64,000 bases of DNA from the NCBI RefSeq assembly GCF_030695525.1, contig NZ_JAUYSS010000049.1:1-64000 (forward strand). The letters run 5' to 3'. The notes under the pieces were generated by a model. It ran no database searches and had not been told where the DNA came from. It was given only the letters and a program-made list of their open reading frames with translations. Position numbers and translations under genes: made by a program. Of the stretch, positions 27,341 through 37,031 are shown one piece after another (within the stretch, counting starts at the first letter, position 1; every line of letters starts with the position of its first letter). The DNA comes from Daejeonella sp. (lineage in GTDB: Bacteria; Bacteroidota; Bacteroidia; Sphingobacteriales; Sphingobacteriaceae).

Positions 27341-28567
27341 CTAAATTTTAAGTTTTAAACCAATCCGATTAAGGGAACGGGTAATCAATACACATAATAA
27401 CGCAAAACAAAAGGACTTCAATAAACCAAGGCCTCCAGTCAAAAAAAGATCCGGAAGTTTATACCCGACAATTCTGACAAGTGCATAAACAAAATATGGT
27501 ATTAGATAACAAAGCAGGGTATCGGTACCCGCAGGCTTTATAAAATAGAACCAATTATTCTTTTTCCAGACATCCGCTACCCAATAAATCAGGGTAAAGG
27601 CGAGTAATGTAAAGGCAGAGCAAAGAAATAACCATGCCGGAGTAGCACCAAGTTTAGCAAGTCCCCAGTATGGGCGGGTAATTATGGATAAAGCAATTAA
27701 GACCAATGAAGCAATAAGAAATATGATCGTTAGTCGCCATCGATCATTGGTTTTAATATAATACCTGAATACATAAGATGTCAAAACCCCTCCCATTGTG
27801 AGTGCGGGCAATGTACCTCCCAAAATAGCATTTGGAAGATATTCGGCAATACTTCCGGGAATCAGGCCTGCTTTATTTACCATACTCAATACACAAAAAA
27901 AGAACCAGGCAAAAAAGAGTGCATAGAAATTATTCTTTGAGAATACCATAACCAAAGCGCCGGCAAGGTAAGCCCAGCCTATCTGACCAAGAATACCCCA
28001 CCACTGGCTTGCGAAACGAACTTCTCCATTCTCCCCTCCGCGATAGCTATAAGCTAGAAATATCAGGGTAATGACCCCCGAAACCTTCAGGATATTTACC
28101 AATACCTTATTAATTTTGTTAGTATAAGTATTCCAAATCAAAATAAAGCACAAGCAGCTAAGCGGATACCAGAGCCAGACAGGTATACCCATTGCTGCAG
28201 CATTGACAGTCTCCCCATTAACCAGAAACACTCCCATAACTAGCAAGGCAAGTGTCCTGAATAATATATGCTGAACAATTCCGGCTGTACTATCCCCTTT
28301 TCTAATCCTGTTTTCAATTGCATAAGGCAATGAAAGTCCTACAATAAAGAGAAAAGCCGGAAAAATCACATCTGAAAAGCCTATACCATCCACCCCTCTT
28401 TTTACATGTCTTAATCCTTCAGGAATATCCGTCAGCGACCAAAAATCATTAACAAAAATCATGAGTACCATTGTAATGGCTCTTAAAATATCGATGGAAG
28501 ATATACGCTGAATGATATTATCTGACTTTAGTTCTCTTGCCTCATTTCCGGAATTGGTTGATATCAT
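27341..28567 (-). CDS. DUF5009 / heparan-alpha-glucosaminide N-acetyltransferase-like membrane protein
   Basis: The 408-residue polytopic protein has about 11 membrane helices. The N-terminal motif RISSIDILRAITMVLMIFVNDFW and the following GFSDVIFPAFLFIVGLSLPYAI are hallmarks of the HGSNAT/DUF1624-DUF5009 acyltransferase group. Human HGSNAT moves an acetyl group across the membrane onto terminal glucosamine; the bacterial members are thought to act on amino sugars or cell-envelope glycans. The gene stands alone, with a 267-bp AT-rich spacer before the DUF485 gene and a 136-bp divergent spacer to the amidase gene. An amino-sugar role would suit the DgaE-like neighbours but is unproven. Confidence 0.75.
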   Translation of the reverse strand: MISTNSGNEARELKSDNIIQRISSIDILRAITMVLMIFVNDFWSLTDIPEGLRHVKRGVDGIGFSDVIFPAFLFIVGLSLPYAIENRIRKGDSTAGIVQHILFRTLALLVMGVFLVNGETVNAAAMGIPVWLWYPLSCLCFILIWNTYTNKINKVLVNILKVSGVITLIFLAYSYRGGENGEVRFASQWWGILGQIGWAYLAGALVMVFSKNNFYALFFAWFFFCVLSMVNKAGLIPGSIAEYLPNAILGGTLPALTMGGVLTSYVFRYYIKTNDRWRLTIIFLIASLVLIALSIITRPYWGLAKLGATPAWLFLCSAFTLLAFTLIYWVADVWKKNNWFYFIKPAGTDTLLCYLIPYFVYALVRIVGYKLPDLFLTGGLGLLKSFCFALLCVLITRSLNRIGLKLKI

Positions 28568-28703
28568 ATAACAAAATCATTTGGGGTTCAATATAAAACA
28601 AACCGGCTGGAATTTCCTCAAACCTTACACTAAAGTAAAGAAATAGCCTGTTTAAATAAGATCGATAGTGTTACATTTACAAATAAATTAATGTTCATAA
28701 AGC

Positions 28704-29390
28704 ATGAAATTAAATCACAATAAATCAATTCTCCTAATATTGATGCTCTTTTCGTTCAGCATGCCAATTCATAAGGCTTTTGCACAAACCTTCAGAACAT
28801 TTAATAAGCCAGTTGTATTTGATGAGCTTAGAAAAAAACTCTCGGTAGAATACCTTAGAGAACGACATGGAATAATACAGGATTCTGCTACGATTGTTCC
28901 CAAAATGATTGTACTTCATTGGACCGCTATCCCGACTCTTGAACAATCCTTCGATGTAATGAATCCCGCCCTTCTGCCAGGTGCAAGAAGTGGAATTGCA
29001 GGGGCCAGCAGTTTAAATGTGGCCGCACAATTTCTAGTGGATCGTGATGGTGTCATTTTCAGACAATTACCTGAAACCGCCTTTGCCCGTCATACCATTG
29101 GACTTAACTATTGCGCCATTGGTGTAGAAAATGTGGGGGGCAGTAATGCTCCGCTGACGGATCAACAGCTTGAAGCGAATGTGGCACTAATCAGGTACCT
29201 CAAAAAAAAGTATGCTATTGAATATGTGATTGGTCACCATGAATACAAATCCTTTATTGGTCATCCGCTATGGAAAGAAAAAGACCCGAACTATCTCACT
29301 AATAAAACTGATCCGGGCGATGTGTTTATGAGTAAGGTAAGGGCACGGATAAAGGATTTGGATATTAAGGGAGCAATAAAAAAGAAATGA
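28704..29390 (+). CDS. Exported N-acetylmuramoyl-L-alanine amidase (Amidase_2)
   Basis: The 228-residue protein has a signal peptide (cleavage near HKAFAQ) and a single Amidase_2 domain. Zinc ligands are visible as His72 (VLHWT), His130 (FARHTIG) and Asp203 (TDPGD), with IGVENVGG between them. This zinc amidase cleaves the bond between the muramic acid lactyl group and L-alanine of peptidoglycan, in the periplasm. It has its own promoter region, divergent from the DUF5009 gene, and is not evidently part of either glycan locus. Length is normal for a single-domain member. Confidence 0.9.
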   Translation: MKLNHNKSILLILMLFSFSMPIHKAFAQTFRTFNKPVVFDELRKKLSVEYLRERHGIIQDSATIVPKMIVLHWTAIPTLEQSFDVMNPALLPGARSGIAGASSLNVAAQFLVDRDGVIFRQLPETAFARHTIGLNYCAIGVENVGGSNAPLTDQQLEANVALIRYLKKKYAIEYVIGHHEYKSFIGHPLWKEKDPNYLTNKTDPGDVFMSKVRARIKDLDIKGAIKKK

Positions 29391-29560
29391 TGTAAAACTT
29401 TCAGATTAGAGTAAGTTTCTGTTGATGATTTCCAATCCCTGCACTTAAACCAAATAGGAGACTGTAAAAGTATTGATAGCTTGTTAAATTTAAAGACGAT
29501 TTACTTAGCGTACTAGCATACAAAAATGAAAATGAGATATTTTTTTTGTAACTTTATATA

Positions 29561-29947
29561 TTGAAAAAGCTATTATCCATCATACTTATTTCAGCCTATC
29601 TGATATCAACAACTGAACTTTATCAGGTGTTGAAGATACCTTTGCTCGCAGAACACTTCATGGAGCATAAAAACTTAAATCAGGGAACTACCATTTGGGA
29701 CTTCCTGATCATGCATTATACCAATAATGATATCATTTATGCCGACCATGACAAGGACATGCAGTTGCCATTTAAATCTCATGATGGCTCTATCCATAAT
29801 ATTATTTTGACATTCATACACAATCCTGTTATTCAAACACTTACCCGGCCTGTAGTGATTGATTTAAATGAATATAATCTTCTGGAAAATATTAGTTTCA
29901 ATTCCACCTATCTTTCCAATATCTGGCAGCCGCCAAAACAAGTTTAG
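29561..29947 (+). CDS. Small exported protein heading the metal-efflux operon
   Basis: The 128-residue protein of unknown function starts at TTG (29561); an ATG frame just upstream (29525 region) ends early in another frame. The N-terminus is a signal peptide or anchor (KKLLSIILISAYLIS). The stretch STTELYQVLKIPLLAEHFMEHK and IWDFLIMHYT looks like that of small proteins commonly found ahead of CusA-type pumps in Bacteroidota, often with His and acidic residues; here there are seven His (for example HYTNND, YADHDKD, HDGSIHN) that could bind metal. It ends 85 bp before the RND gene. A periplasmic metal-binding or sensing role is only an inference. Confidence 0.7.
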   Translation: MKKLLSIILISAYLISTTELYQVLKIPLLAEHFMEHKNLNQGTTIWDFLIMHYTNNDIIYADHDKDMQLPFKSHDGSIHNIILTFIHNPVIQTLTRPVVIDLNEYNLLENISFNSTYLSNIWQPPKQV

Positions 29948-30032
29948 CAATTTAATTAAGTTCTCTTACCGGTCCAATTTTCAGGATCAGGTAGATTTAT
30001 ATTATTCTAAAAATTGTTAAACAATACAAGAT

Positions 30033-33000
30033 ATGTTAAACGCAATTATAGGGTTTTCCGTAAGGAATAAACTCATTGTTGGACTGTTTGTCATCGGACT
30101 GATTATCTATGGTGGTTTTCAAACTACCAAACTGCCTATTGATGCCGTACCGGATATCACAAATAATCAGGTTCAGGTAATCACAGTTGCTCCTTCTTTT
30201 GGTGCAACTGATATTGAGCGATTAGTAACCTTTCCAATCGAGCAGGCAAATAGTAATATTAAAGGAATAAAAGAGATCAGAAGCTTTTCCAGATTTGGTC
30301 TTTCATTGGTAACCATCGTCTTTAATGATGAAATAGATGTTTACTGGGCCAGGCAACAGGTAGCTGAGCGTCTTCAACAGGTACAAACCATAATTCCTCC
30401 GGGTATAGGAACCCCAGAACTAGGTCCAATCTCTACCGGTCTGGGTGAAATCTACCAATATGTGGTGAGGCCGAAAAAAGGCTATGAATCAAAATATGAT
30501 GAAACAGAACTCAGGACTATTCAGGACTGGATTGTAAGACGTCAACTACTTGGTGTAGAAGGAGTTGCCGAGGTTAGCAGTTTCGGAGGAAAGTTAAAAC
30601 AATTTGAAGTAACTGTTGACCCGTATAAATTACAATCATTTAATATTACCATTCATGATGTATTCAATGCTCTTGAACAAAATAACCAAAATACGGGAGG
30701 AGCTTACATTGAAAAAGGACCCACTGTTCTTTTTATTCGATCTGAAGGTCTTATTGGCTCGATAGAAGATATTGAAAGCATCAGCATAAAAAGCACGGAA
30801 AGTGGCTCGCCCGTATTTATCAGGGATGTGGCTGAAATTAATATAGGGTATGCCACAAGATATGGTGCTATGACTTATAACGATGAAGGTGAAGTCTCGG
30901 GGGCCGTTGTCATGATGCTTAAAGATGCCAATAGCAGTGAGGTTATCAAAAATGTAAAGGAAAGAATAGCCTTAATTCAGAAAACCCTACCAGAAGGGGT
31001 AGTAATTGAACCTTTTCTTGACAGGACAAAAATGGTAAACAATGCCATTTCTACTGTAGAGACAAATTTGCTCGAGGGAGCTTTGATTGTTGTATTTATT
31101 CTGGTGCTTTTTCTTGGAAACTTCCGGGCTGGCTTACTGGTTGCCTCCGTAATTCCATTATCCATGCTTTTTGCAATTATTCTGATGAATACTTTTAAAG
31201 TCAGTGGTAACCTGATGAGTTTAGGAGCATTGGATTTTGGTTTGATTGTGGATGGGGCTGTTATTATTGTGGAAGCAGTTATGCATCAGATATCACATGG
31301 CAACAGGTTTGGACTTCTAAATCGCCTAACCCAGAAGAATATGGATGATGAAGTAAAGAAATCAGCAAGTAAAATGATGAATAGTGCTGTTTTCGGACAA
31401 ATAATTATCCTGATTGTTTATCTGCCTATTCTAACCTTAGAGGGTATTGAAGGTAAGATGTTTAAACCCATGGCACAAACCGTTGCATTCGCACTATTGG
31501 GAGCATTTATTCTCTCTGTGACTTATATTCCGATGATGAGTGCCTGGTTTTTAAGTAAAAAAATTAAACATAAACCCAATATGTCTGATAGGGTTATGAC
31601 CCAAATAGAAGAATTTTACCAGAATTTACTTACCAAAGTCTTACGCTTCCCAAAGATGGTACTTGGAGCTGTTATTGCACTTTTTATCCTGGCGATAGTA
31701 ATACTTACAAGTCTTGGCGGAGAATTCATTCCGGCACTGGAGGAGGGAGATTTTGCAGTTGATACCCGGGTATTAACTGGAAGTAATCTTAACACCACTA
31801 TTGAGAGCACTACAAAAGCAGCGCATATACTCAAAACCCGCTTCCCAGAGGTTTTAAAAGTTGTAACAAAAATTGGAAGCGGAGAAGTGCCTACTGATCC
31901 GATGCCTATGGAAGCAAGTGATATGATGGTCATTCTTAAGGACAAAAAGGAATGGACGTCTGCAAAAACTTTTAATGAACTGGCAGAAAAAATGGGTAAA
32001 GCTCTTGAGGATGTGCCGGGAATTACCACTGGATTTCAATTTCCTGTTCAAATGCGTTTTAATGAATTAATGACTGGTGCGAGACAGGATATAGTATTGA
32101 AGATCTTCGGTGAAGATCTGGATACACTGGCAAGCTATGCAGACAATTTGGGTAAAATTGTAAATACTGTTGAAGGTAGCCAGGATTTATTTATTGAACC
32201 CGTGACAGGAATGCCGCAAATTGTTATTGCATATAACAGAGCTGCAATTGCCCAGTATGGTTTGAAAATATCTGATATCAATAAAGTTATCAATACTGCT
32301 TTTGCCGGACAAAGCACCGGACTTGTTTTTGAAGGTGAAAAGCGTTTTAATCTTGTTGTGAGGCTAAATACCGAACAGAGGAAAAATCTGGAAGATGTGA
32401 GGAGTTTATTAATTCCTACTCCACAAGGAAGCAATATTCCACTCTATCAACTTGCTCAGGTAGAAATAAAGGATGGTCCGAATCAGATACAGCGCGAAGA
32501 TGCAAAACGCAGAATTGTTGTAGGTTTTAATGCAAGAGGGCGCGATGTTCAGAGTATTGTGAATGAGCTGCAGTTGAAAGTTGATGAACAGATAAAACTC
32601 CCTACAGGATACTATATCACTTATGGTGGCGCATTTGAAAACCTCAATGCGGCTAAGCAAAGGCTGATGATTGCAGTCCCGATATCTTTACTCCTGATAT
32701 TTGTACTACTCTATTTTGCATTCCATTCAGTGAAACAAGGCTTACTAATCTACACGGCCATACCCTTATCAGCAATCGGAGGGATTTTCTTTTTGGCACT
32801 TCGCGGGATGCCCTTTAGTATTAGTGCCGGAATTGGTTTCATTGCATTATTTGGAGTTGCAGTTTTAAATGGAATTGTCCTTATTGCGGAATTCAACAGG
32901 CTTAAAGCATCCGGACTAAGAAATCTTAACAGAATCGTACTTATGGGAACAAAAACACGCTTGCGTCCGGTAATGATGACTGCCTTTGTAGCATCATTAG

Positions 33001-34385
33001 GATTTTTACCAATGGCCCTGAGCAGCGGAGCCGGGGCTGAAGTTCAAAAACCATTGGCCACGGTGGTTATTGGGGGCTTGATGCTCGCTACCCTGCTAAC
33101 CTTATTCGTTTTACCTATACTGTATATCATCTTTGAGAAAACAGGAAAAACAAAACTTTCAAAGATACCTGCCGCTTTACTTTTGGTGATAGCATGTTCA
33201 GGTATTTTGGAAGCTAATGGGCAGGAGCAGATAAGTCTTCAGGCTGCTATCGACACCGCATTAAAGAATAACTTAGCTGTTAAAAATGAAAAGCTAAAAG
33301 CAGAATACCAGCAAAAGCTGATTAGCTCATCTGCTAATATTCCGCAGGCGAATTTAAGTACAGAATTTGGACAGATTAACAGTATCTATAATGATAACCG
33401 ACTCGGTTTAAGCCAGTCTATTAGTTTCCCAACTGTCTATTCCAATCAAAAAAAGGTTCTGAATGAAGAATGGAAATCGTCAGTATTAGGTATTTCATTA
33501 AAACAAGCTGAAATCAAAAAGACAGTTTCGCAAATCTATCAAAGCATTGTTATTCTGAATGAGAAGCAAAAACTACTATTACAGGCAGACAGTATCTATT
33601 CAGAATTTGTGAAAAAGGCCAATTTAAGATTTAAAACAGGTGAAAGCAATGTTTTGGAAAAAGCCACTGCACAAAGCCAGCGTGGTGGAATTTTTCTGCA
33701 GTTAAAATCCTTACAGGAAGAGATTCATCTGGCAAAACTACAACTGGCTTTAGTTCTAAACTCTGCGAATAAATTTGAACCAATGGAAAACTCATTAAGA
33801 ATGGATCTTCCGGCAATGATATCTTTTCAGGCATTAGGAGAGCATCCCCTACTGAAAATTTCTGATCAACAAAAGATAATCACAGCCGCAAATACCCGGC
33901 TGGAACGATCCAAAATGCTTCCTGATCTCAGTCTTGGTTATTTCAATACAAGTATTCAGGGTACCGGTGCAGATAATCTATTTTATTCTCCATCAAAACG
34001 CTTTAATACGGGTCATTTCGGAATAGGTATACCCATATTTGCCGGTGCACAGAAAGCAAGGGTAAATGCTTCCAAAGTACGTGAAATGATGGCTGATAAT
34101 GATTACCAGCATCAACTTCAAATAATTGAAAACGAATATCATAGTGCCCTATCACAATATGAAAGCTATTTAGAGGCAGCCAATTATTTTGAACAGAATA
34201 CCCTGCCTGAGGCAAGAACCATCAGTCAGACGGCAGATTTACAATTTATTAATGGTGAGATCAACTATTTGGATTGGGTGATGTTGAATAACCAGGCCAT
34301 AATTATCCGGAATAATTACCTGGATCTCGTAAAAGCTTTGAATGAAAGCATTATTAATTTAAATTATTTAGGCTCAAAACTATAA
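30033..34385 (+). CDS. Heavy-metal efflux RND pump (CzcA/CusA type) fused to a TolC-like outer-membrane factor
   Basis: The 1450-residue fusion begins with a complete HME-RND pump (about 1-1040). Motifs include DAVPDITNNQVQVITVAPS and the proton-relay set Asp401, Asp407 and Glu414 in LDFGLIVDGAVIIVEA, which matches the divalent-cation (CzcA) class rather than the CusA set. After the last RND helix and a hydrophobic segment (about 1046-1062, ALLLVIACSGILEA), the C-terminal 390 residues form an outer-membrane efflux protein (QAAIDTALKNNLAVKNEKLKAEYQQK and later repeat). Such fusions are known in Bacteroidota. With the CzcB-like adaptor encoded 97 bp downstream it should move metal cations from periplasm and cytoplasm to the outside. 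Confidence 0.93.
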   Translation: MLNAIIGFSVRNKLIVGLFVIGLIIYGGFQTTKLPIDAVPDITNNQVQVITVAPSFGATDIERLVTFPIEQANSNIKGIKEIRSFSRFGLSLVTIVFNDEIDVYWARQQVAERLQQVQTIIPPGIGTPELGPISTGLGEIYQYVVRPKKGYESKYDETELRTIQDWIVRRQLLGVEGVAEVSSFGGKLKQFEVTVDPYKLQSFNITIHDVFNALEQNNQNTGGAYIEKGPTVLFIRSEGLIGSIEDIESISIKSTESGSPVFIRDVAEINIGYATRYGAMTYNDEGEVSGAVVMMLKDANSSEVIKNVKERIALIQKTLPEGVVIEPFLDRTKMVNNAISTVETNLLEGALIVVFILVLFLGNFRAGLLVASVIPLSMLFAIILMNTFKVSGNLMSLGALDFGLIVDGAVIIVEAVMHQISHGNRFGLLNRLTQKNMDDEVKKSASKMMNSAVFGQIIILIVYLPILTLEGIEGKMFKPMAQTVAFALLGAFILSVTYIPMMSAWFLSKKIKHKPNMSDRVMTQIEEFYQNLLTKVLRFPKMVLGAVIALFILAIVILTSLGGEFIPALEEGDFAVDTRVLTGSNLNTTIESTTKAAHILKTRFPEVLKVVTKIGSGEVPTDPMPMEASDMMVILKDKKEWTSAKTFNELAEKMGKALEDVPGITTGFQFPVQMRFNELMTGARQDIVLKIFGEDLDTLASYADNLGKIVNTVEGSQDLFIEPVTGMPQIVIAYNRAAIAQYGLKISDINKVINTAFAGQSTGLVFEGEKRFNLVVRLNTEQRKNLEDVRSLLIPTPQGSNIPLYQLAQVEIKDGPNQIQREDAKRRIVVGFNARGRDVQSIVNELQLKVDEQIKLPTGYYITYGGAFENLNAAKQRLMIAVPISLLLIFVLLYFAFHSVKQGLLIYTAIPLSAIGGIFFLALRGMPFSISAGIGFIALFGVAVLNGIVLIAEFNRLKASGLRNLNRIVLMGTKTRLRPVMMTAFVASLGFLPMALSSGAGAEVQKPLATVVIGGLMLATLLTLFVLPILYIIFEKTGKTKLSKIPAALLLVIACSGILEANGQEQISLQAAIDTALKNNLAVKNEKLKAEYQQKLISSSANIPQANLSTEFGQINSIYNDNRLGLSQSISFPTVYSNQKKVLNEEWKSSVLGISLKQAEIKKTVSQIYQSIVILNEKQKLLLQADSIYSEFVKKANLRFKTGESNVLEKATAQSQRGGIFLQLKSLQEEIHLAKLQLALVLNSANKFEPMENSLRMDLPAMISFQALGEHPLLKISDQQKIITAANTRLERSKMLPDLSLGYFNTSIQGTGADNLFYSPSKRFNTGHFGIGIPIFAGAQKARVNASKVREMMADNDYQHQLQIIENEYHSALSQYESYLEAANYFEQNTLPEARTISQTADLQFINGEINYLDWVMLNNQAIIIRNNYLDLVKALNESIINLNYLGSKL

Positions 34386-34399
34386 GATCATATGAACCC

Positions 34400-34447
34400 A
34401 TCATGATTTTGCCTAAACCCGAAGGGGAATAATTATCAAATCATGAT
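34400..34447 (+). other. Intra-operon hairpin between pump and adaptor genes
   Basis: ATCATGATTT (34400-34409) and AAATCATGAT (34438-34447) form a perfect 10-bp stem with a 28-base loop in the 97-bp spacer. It may adjust the relative amount of adaptor message; no T-run follows, so it is not a classical terminator. Confidence 0.45.
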
Positions 34448-34482
34448 AGCTTCATCACCTTTAAAAAACAAAAAATATAAAG

Positions 34483-35613
34483 ATGAAAAAGTATTTAATA
34501 ATAACTGCCATTTTAATCATAGCAGCCTGCGGAACCAAGAATCCAACGGAAGAGCCTAAAGAAGATGCAAATGTAAATTCAAATATAGTGAGTCTGAATG
34601 AGGCTCAATTAAAATCGGCTGGAATTGTACTCGGGAAACCGGAGTATAAAAGTATTGCATCGATATTAAGGGCAAGTGGTACAATAGATGTACCACCCCA
34701 AAACATGATATCAATTTCAATGCCTCTAGGCGGATATTTAAAGTCATCAAAACTTATCCCGGGTATGCAGGTAAGGAAAGGTGAAACTATTGCAATAATG
34801 GAAGATCAGCAATACATACAGCTTCAACAGGAATATCTTACTACCAAATCGAAGCTGGTGTTTAGTAAAGCAGAGCTGGACCGTCAAAGGGAGCTAAATC
34901 AAAGTAAAGCGAGTAGTGATAAGATCTTCCAGCAGGCACAGATGGACTATAGTAATTTAAGCATAAGCTTAAACTCACTTGCCCAAAAACTGCGCATGAT
35001 CAATCTTAATCCAAACAATATTTCGGAGAATAATATCTCAAGAACTGTTCCTATCTATTCGCCTATTGCTGGAACCGTTTCGAAGGTTAATGTTAATATC
35101 GGACGATTTATAAATCCATCAGATATACTTTTTGAAATTATCGACCCCTCAAATATTCATTTAAACCTGAAGATATTTGAAAAGGATCTGGCTAAACTTT
35201 CTAAGGGACAAAAATTAATAGCTTATACCAATAATCAGCCCGATAAGAAGTATCCATGTGAAATCAGCCTGATTACCGGAGATCTTAGTGCAGAAAGAAC
35301 TGCAGAAGTGCATTGTCATTTTGAAAGTTTTGACAAAACCTTAGTACCCGGAATGTATATGAATGCGGAGATTGAAATAAAAAGCCATGAAACCCTTGCT
35401 ATTCCTGAAGATGCCATTGTTCGCTTCGAAGGTTTGGATTATGTATTTGTTAAAAAGGGGGAAAGGGAATTTGAGATGAAGACTGTTGAAACCGGTGTTA
35501 AAGAGAATAAATATGTAGAACTGATCAATAGTGCTGCCTTTTCTGACAAAGAAATAGTGATAAAAGGAGCCTATACCCTGCTGATGTCGCTTAAAAATAA
35601 ATCTGAAGAATAA
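34483..35613 (+). CDS. Efflux RND periplasmic adaptor lipoprotein (CzcB/CusB type)
   Basis: The 376-residue membrane-fusion protein has a lipobox (IIAACG, Cys16) and so is anchored in the inner membrane facing the periplasm. The order is beta-barrel start (SIASILRASGTIDVPPQ), lipoyl half (GGYLKSSKLIPGMQVRKGETIA), a coiled-coil hairpin (about 110-175, rich in Leu/Lys/Glu/Gln), second lipoyl half (RTVPIYSPIAGTVSKVNVNIGRFI), then a barrel and a membrane-proximal domain (LAIPEDAIVRFEGLDYVFVKKG). It links the pump to its outer-membrane channel, which here is fused to the pump. A perfect terminator lies 17 bp after the stop. Confidence 0.92.
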   Translation: MKKYLIITAILIIAACGTKNPTEEPKEDANVNSNIVSLNEAQLKSAGIVLGKPEYKSIASILRASGTIDVPPQNMISISMPLGGYLKSSKLIPGMQVRKGETIAIMEDQQYIQLQQEYLTTKSKLVFSKAELDRQRELNQSKASSDKIFQQAQMDYSNLSISLNSLAQKLRMINLNPNNISENNISRTVPIYSPIAGTVSKVNVNIGRFINPSDILFEIIDPSNIHLNLKIFEKDLAKLSKGQKLIAYTNNQPDKKYPCEISLITGDLSAERTAEVHCHFESFDKTLVPGMYMNAEIEIKSHETLAIPEDAIVRFEGLDYVFVKKGEREFEMKTVETGVKENKYVELINSAAFSDKEIVIKGAYTLLMSLKNKSEE

Positions 35614-35629
35614 TGTCCGGAAAAATAAA

Positions 35630-35660
35630 ATAGGACCTTTGTAAGATACAAAGGTCCTAT
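35630..35660. terminator. Bidirectional terminator of the metal-efflux operon
   Basis: A perfect 14-bp stem (ATAGGACCTTTGTA and its complement) closes an AGA loop. The flank is A-rich on the left and AT-rich on the right, so it could work on both strands. It lies 17 bp past the adaptor stop. Confidence 0.85.
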
Positions 35661-35759
35661 ACCTTATAATATGAGTTCAAAATAAAACCTGGCATAAGTA
35701 CTTTAAAAATTGAAGGTATTCTATTGTTTTAGAAATCAGGGTCTATGCTTCTTCGGTAC

Positions 35760-36110
35760 AGCCAGTCCCGTGTTCTGCCCTAGTTTTTTGCAATAGATTT
35801 AATAGCTATAATGAAAATCAGTAGTGCAAAAAAGCTAGAGCTGCCACCCGGGTTTATTTCAAAAGGCAAATGGTCCTTCTGCCGAGCTGCCCGTCAAGAT
35901 GAAAAATAGCTCCGTGTAAATTAAACCTTGCCGTAGGAAGTAGTTTCCGGCTATCCGCCTGTGGTTGGTGTTATCAACGACCAATGATATGATCGTGCTT
36001 GGTACGGTGAGAACACCGACCAGAGGGGAAAGCGGTTTCTTGCCGGAAATACTCCGGAGGAAAGGGCTGAACTAACGTATAACACACAGGTATTGCTTTC
36101 CAAAATCAAA
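35760..36110 (+). mobile_element. Structured GC-rich remnant, possibly the 5' part of a group II intron
   Basis: This gene-free block differs in composition from its flanks. Clear hairpins are CGGTG-AGAA-CACCG at 36005-36018, CCGGA-AATAC-TCCGG at 36043-36057 and GCCG...CGGC at 35930-35951. The stretch with CCGTGTAAATTAAACC, then CAACGACCAATGATATGATCG and GGTACGGTGAGAACACCGACC resembles, from memory, domain I of Bacteroidota group II introns. No reverse-transcriptase ORF and no domain V follow before the creatininase gene, so at most a dead fragment remains. Ends are approximate. The remainder of 35661-36220 is AT-rich with no gene seen. Confidence 0.4.
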
Positions 36111-36220
36111 TTATTCTGGCTCCAGAGCCTTCTTTGAATAATTATAACCCTATCTTTTATCCTGTCCTATATCAAACTCAGTTTTATAAAAATTCAATAA
36201 ATAAATCAGAACCTTAGCAA

Positions 36221-37000
36221 TCAGGATTTAAGGTATTTTCTTTCCTTCAGTTTATAGACATCCATTACCAGTTGTTTTAAAGCGCTTGTAACACATTCAC
36301 CTATACGAATACCCTTTTCTGCAGAAGCTTTGGTCGGATTTCCGTAAACACCATTGGGTGTCAGCTCCTTCATTGTACGATAAAAAGAAATTTTGGGACC
36401 GGATAACAAATCTCCTTCAACCGAAGAAAAAGCCGATACATTGGCTCCCTGCTTAATCAGCGATTCCTGAACTAAGTGCGGGGCAATAACTTTCATCAAA
36501 GAAGTCTCAAATTCGCAAGCATGGCCGGTACCCCCCGGACCTGTTTCTGTGATTTTTAATAGTTCTTCTTTTGCAACGTTCCACCAGGAAGCACCAAGAA
36601 TATGGGCATTCGGGTTGGCAAAGCCTAGCTGTTCAATAATGACCTGCATAATGCCCTGATTTCCGCCATGGCTGTTCAGTAGAATAATATTATAAAAACC
36701 ATGGTTTAAAACAGATTGAATGACTTCCTTAACAACTGCCGAAAAAGTGGTGTGACTGAGGGTAAGTGTTCCACAGAAACCCATATGATGATCCGAGCAG
36801 CCTACTGCAACGATAGGCAGAATCAATATTTTATCCCCAAGCTCCTTATTCAGCAAGCCTGAAAAATATTCACCGATCATCCTGTCGGTGGCAACAGGCA
36901 AATGAGCTCCATGCTGCTCAATTGCAGCAATGTTCAACAGAACCGGAGTTTGTTTATCCGCTTCAGCAAGCTGAACGGATGTTAGTTGATCCCAAAACAT
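36221..37000 (-). CDS. Creatininase-family hydrolase
   Basis: The 259-residue protein has no signal peptide and should be cytoplasmic. Family metal and active-site residues are present: Glu28 and His30 (IEQHGAHLP), Asp39 (ATDR), His111 (NSHGGN) and Glu165 (GHACEFETSLM). The family includes creatinine amidohydrolase and other amide- or lactam-cleaving enzymes. It is the last gene of the right-hand minus-strand run, 31 bp after the SDR gene, so a step in breakdown of the imported compound (for example opening a lactam or lactone) is a reasonable inference, not a demonstrated one. Confidence 0.85.
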   Translation of the reverse strand: MFWDQLTSVQLAEADKQTPVLLNIAAIEQHGAHLPVATDRMIGEYFSGLLNKELGDKILILPIVAVGCSDHHMGFCGTLTLSHTTFSAVVKEVIQSVLNHGFYNIILLNSHGGNQGIMQVIIEQLGFANPNAHILGASWWNVAKEELLKITETGPGGTGHACEFETSLMKVIAPHLVQESLIKQGANVSAFSSVEGDLLSGPKISFYRTMKELTPNGVYGNPTKASAEKGIRIGECVTSALKQLVMDVYKLKERKYLKS

Positions 37001-37031
37001 AATTATTAATTAATTGTGTTGTTTATTTAAT

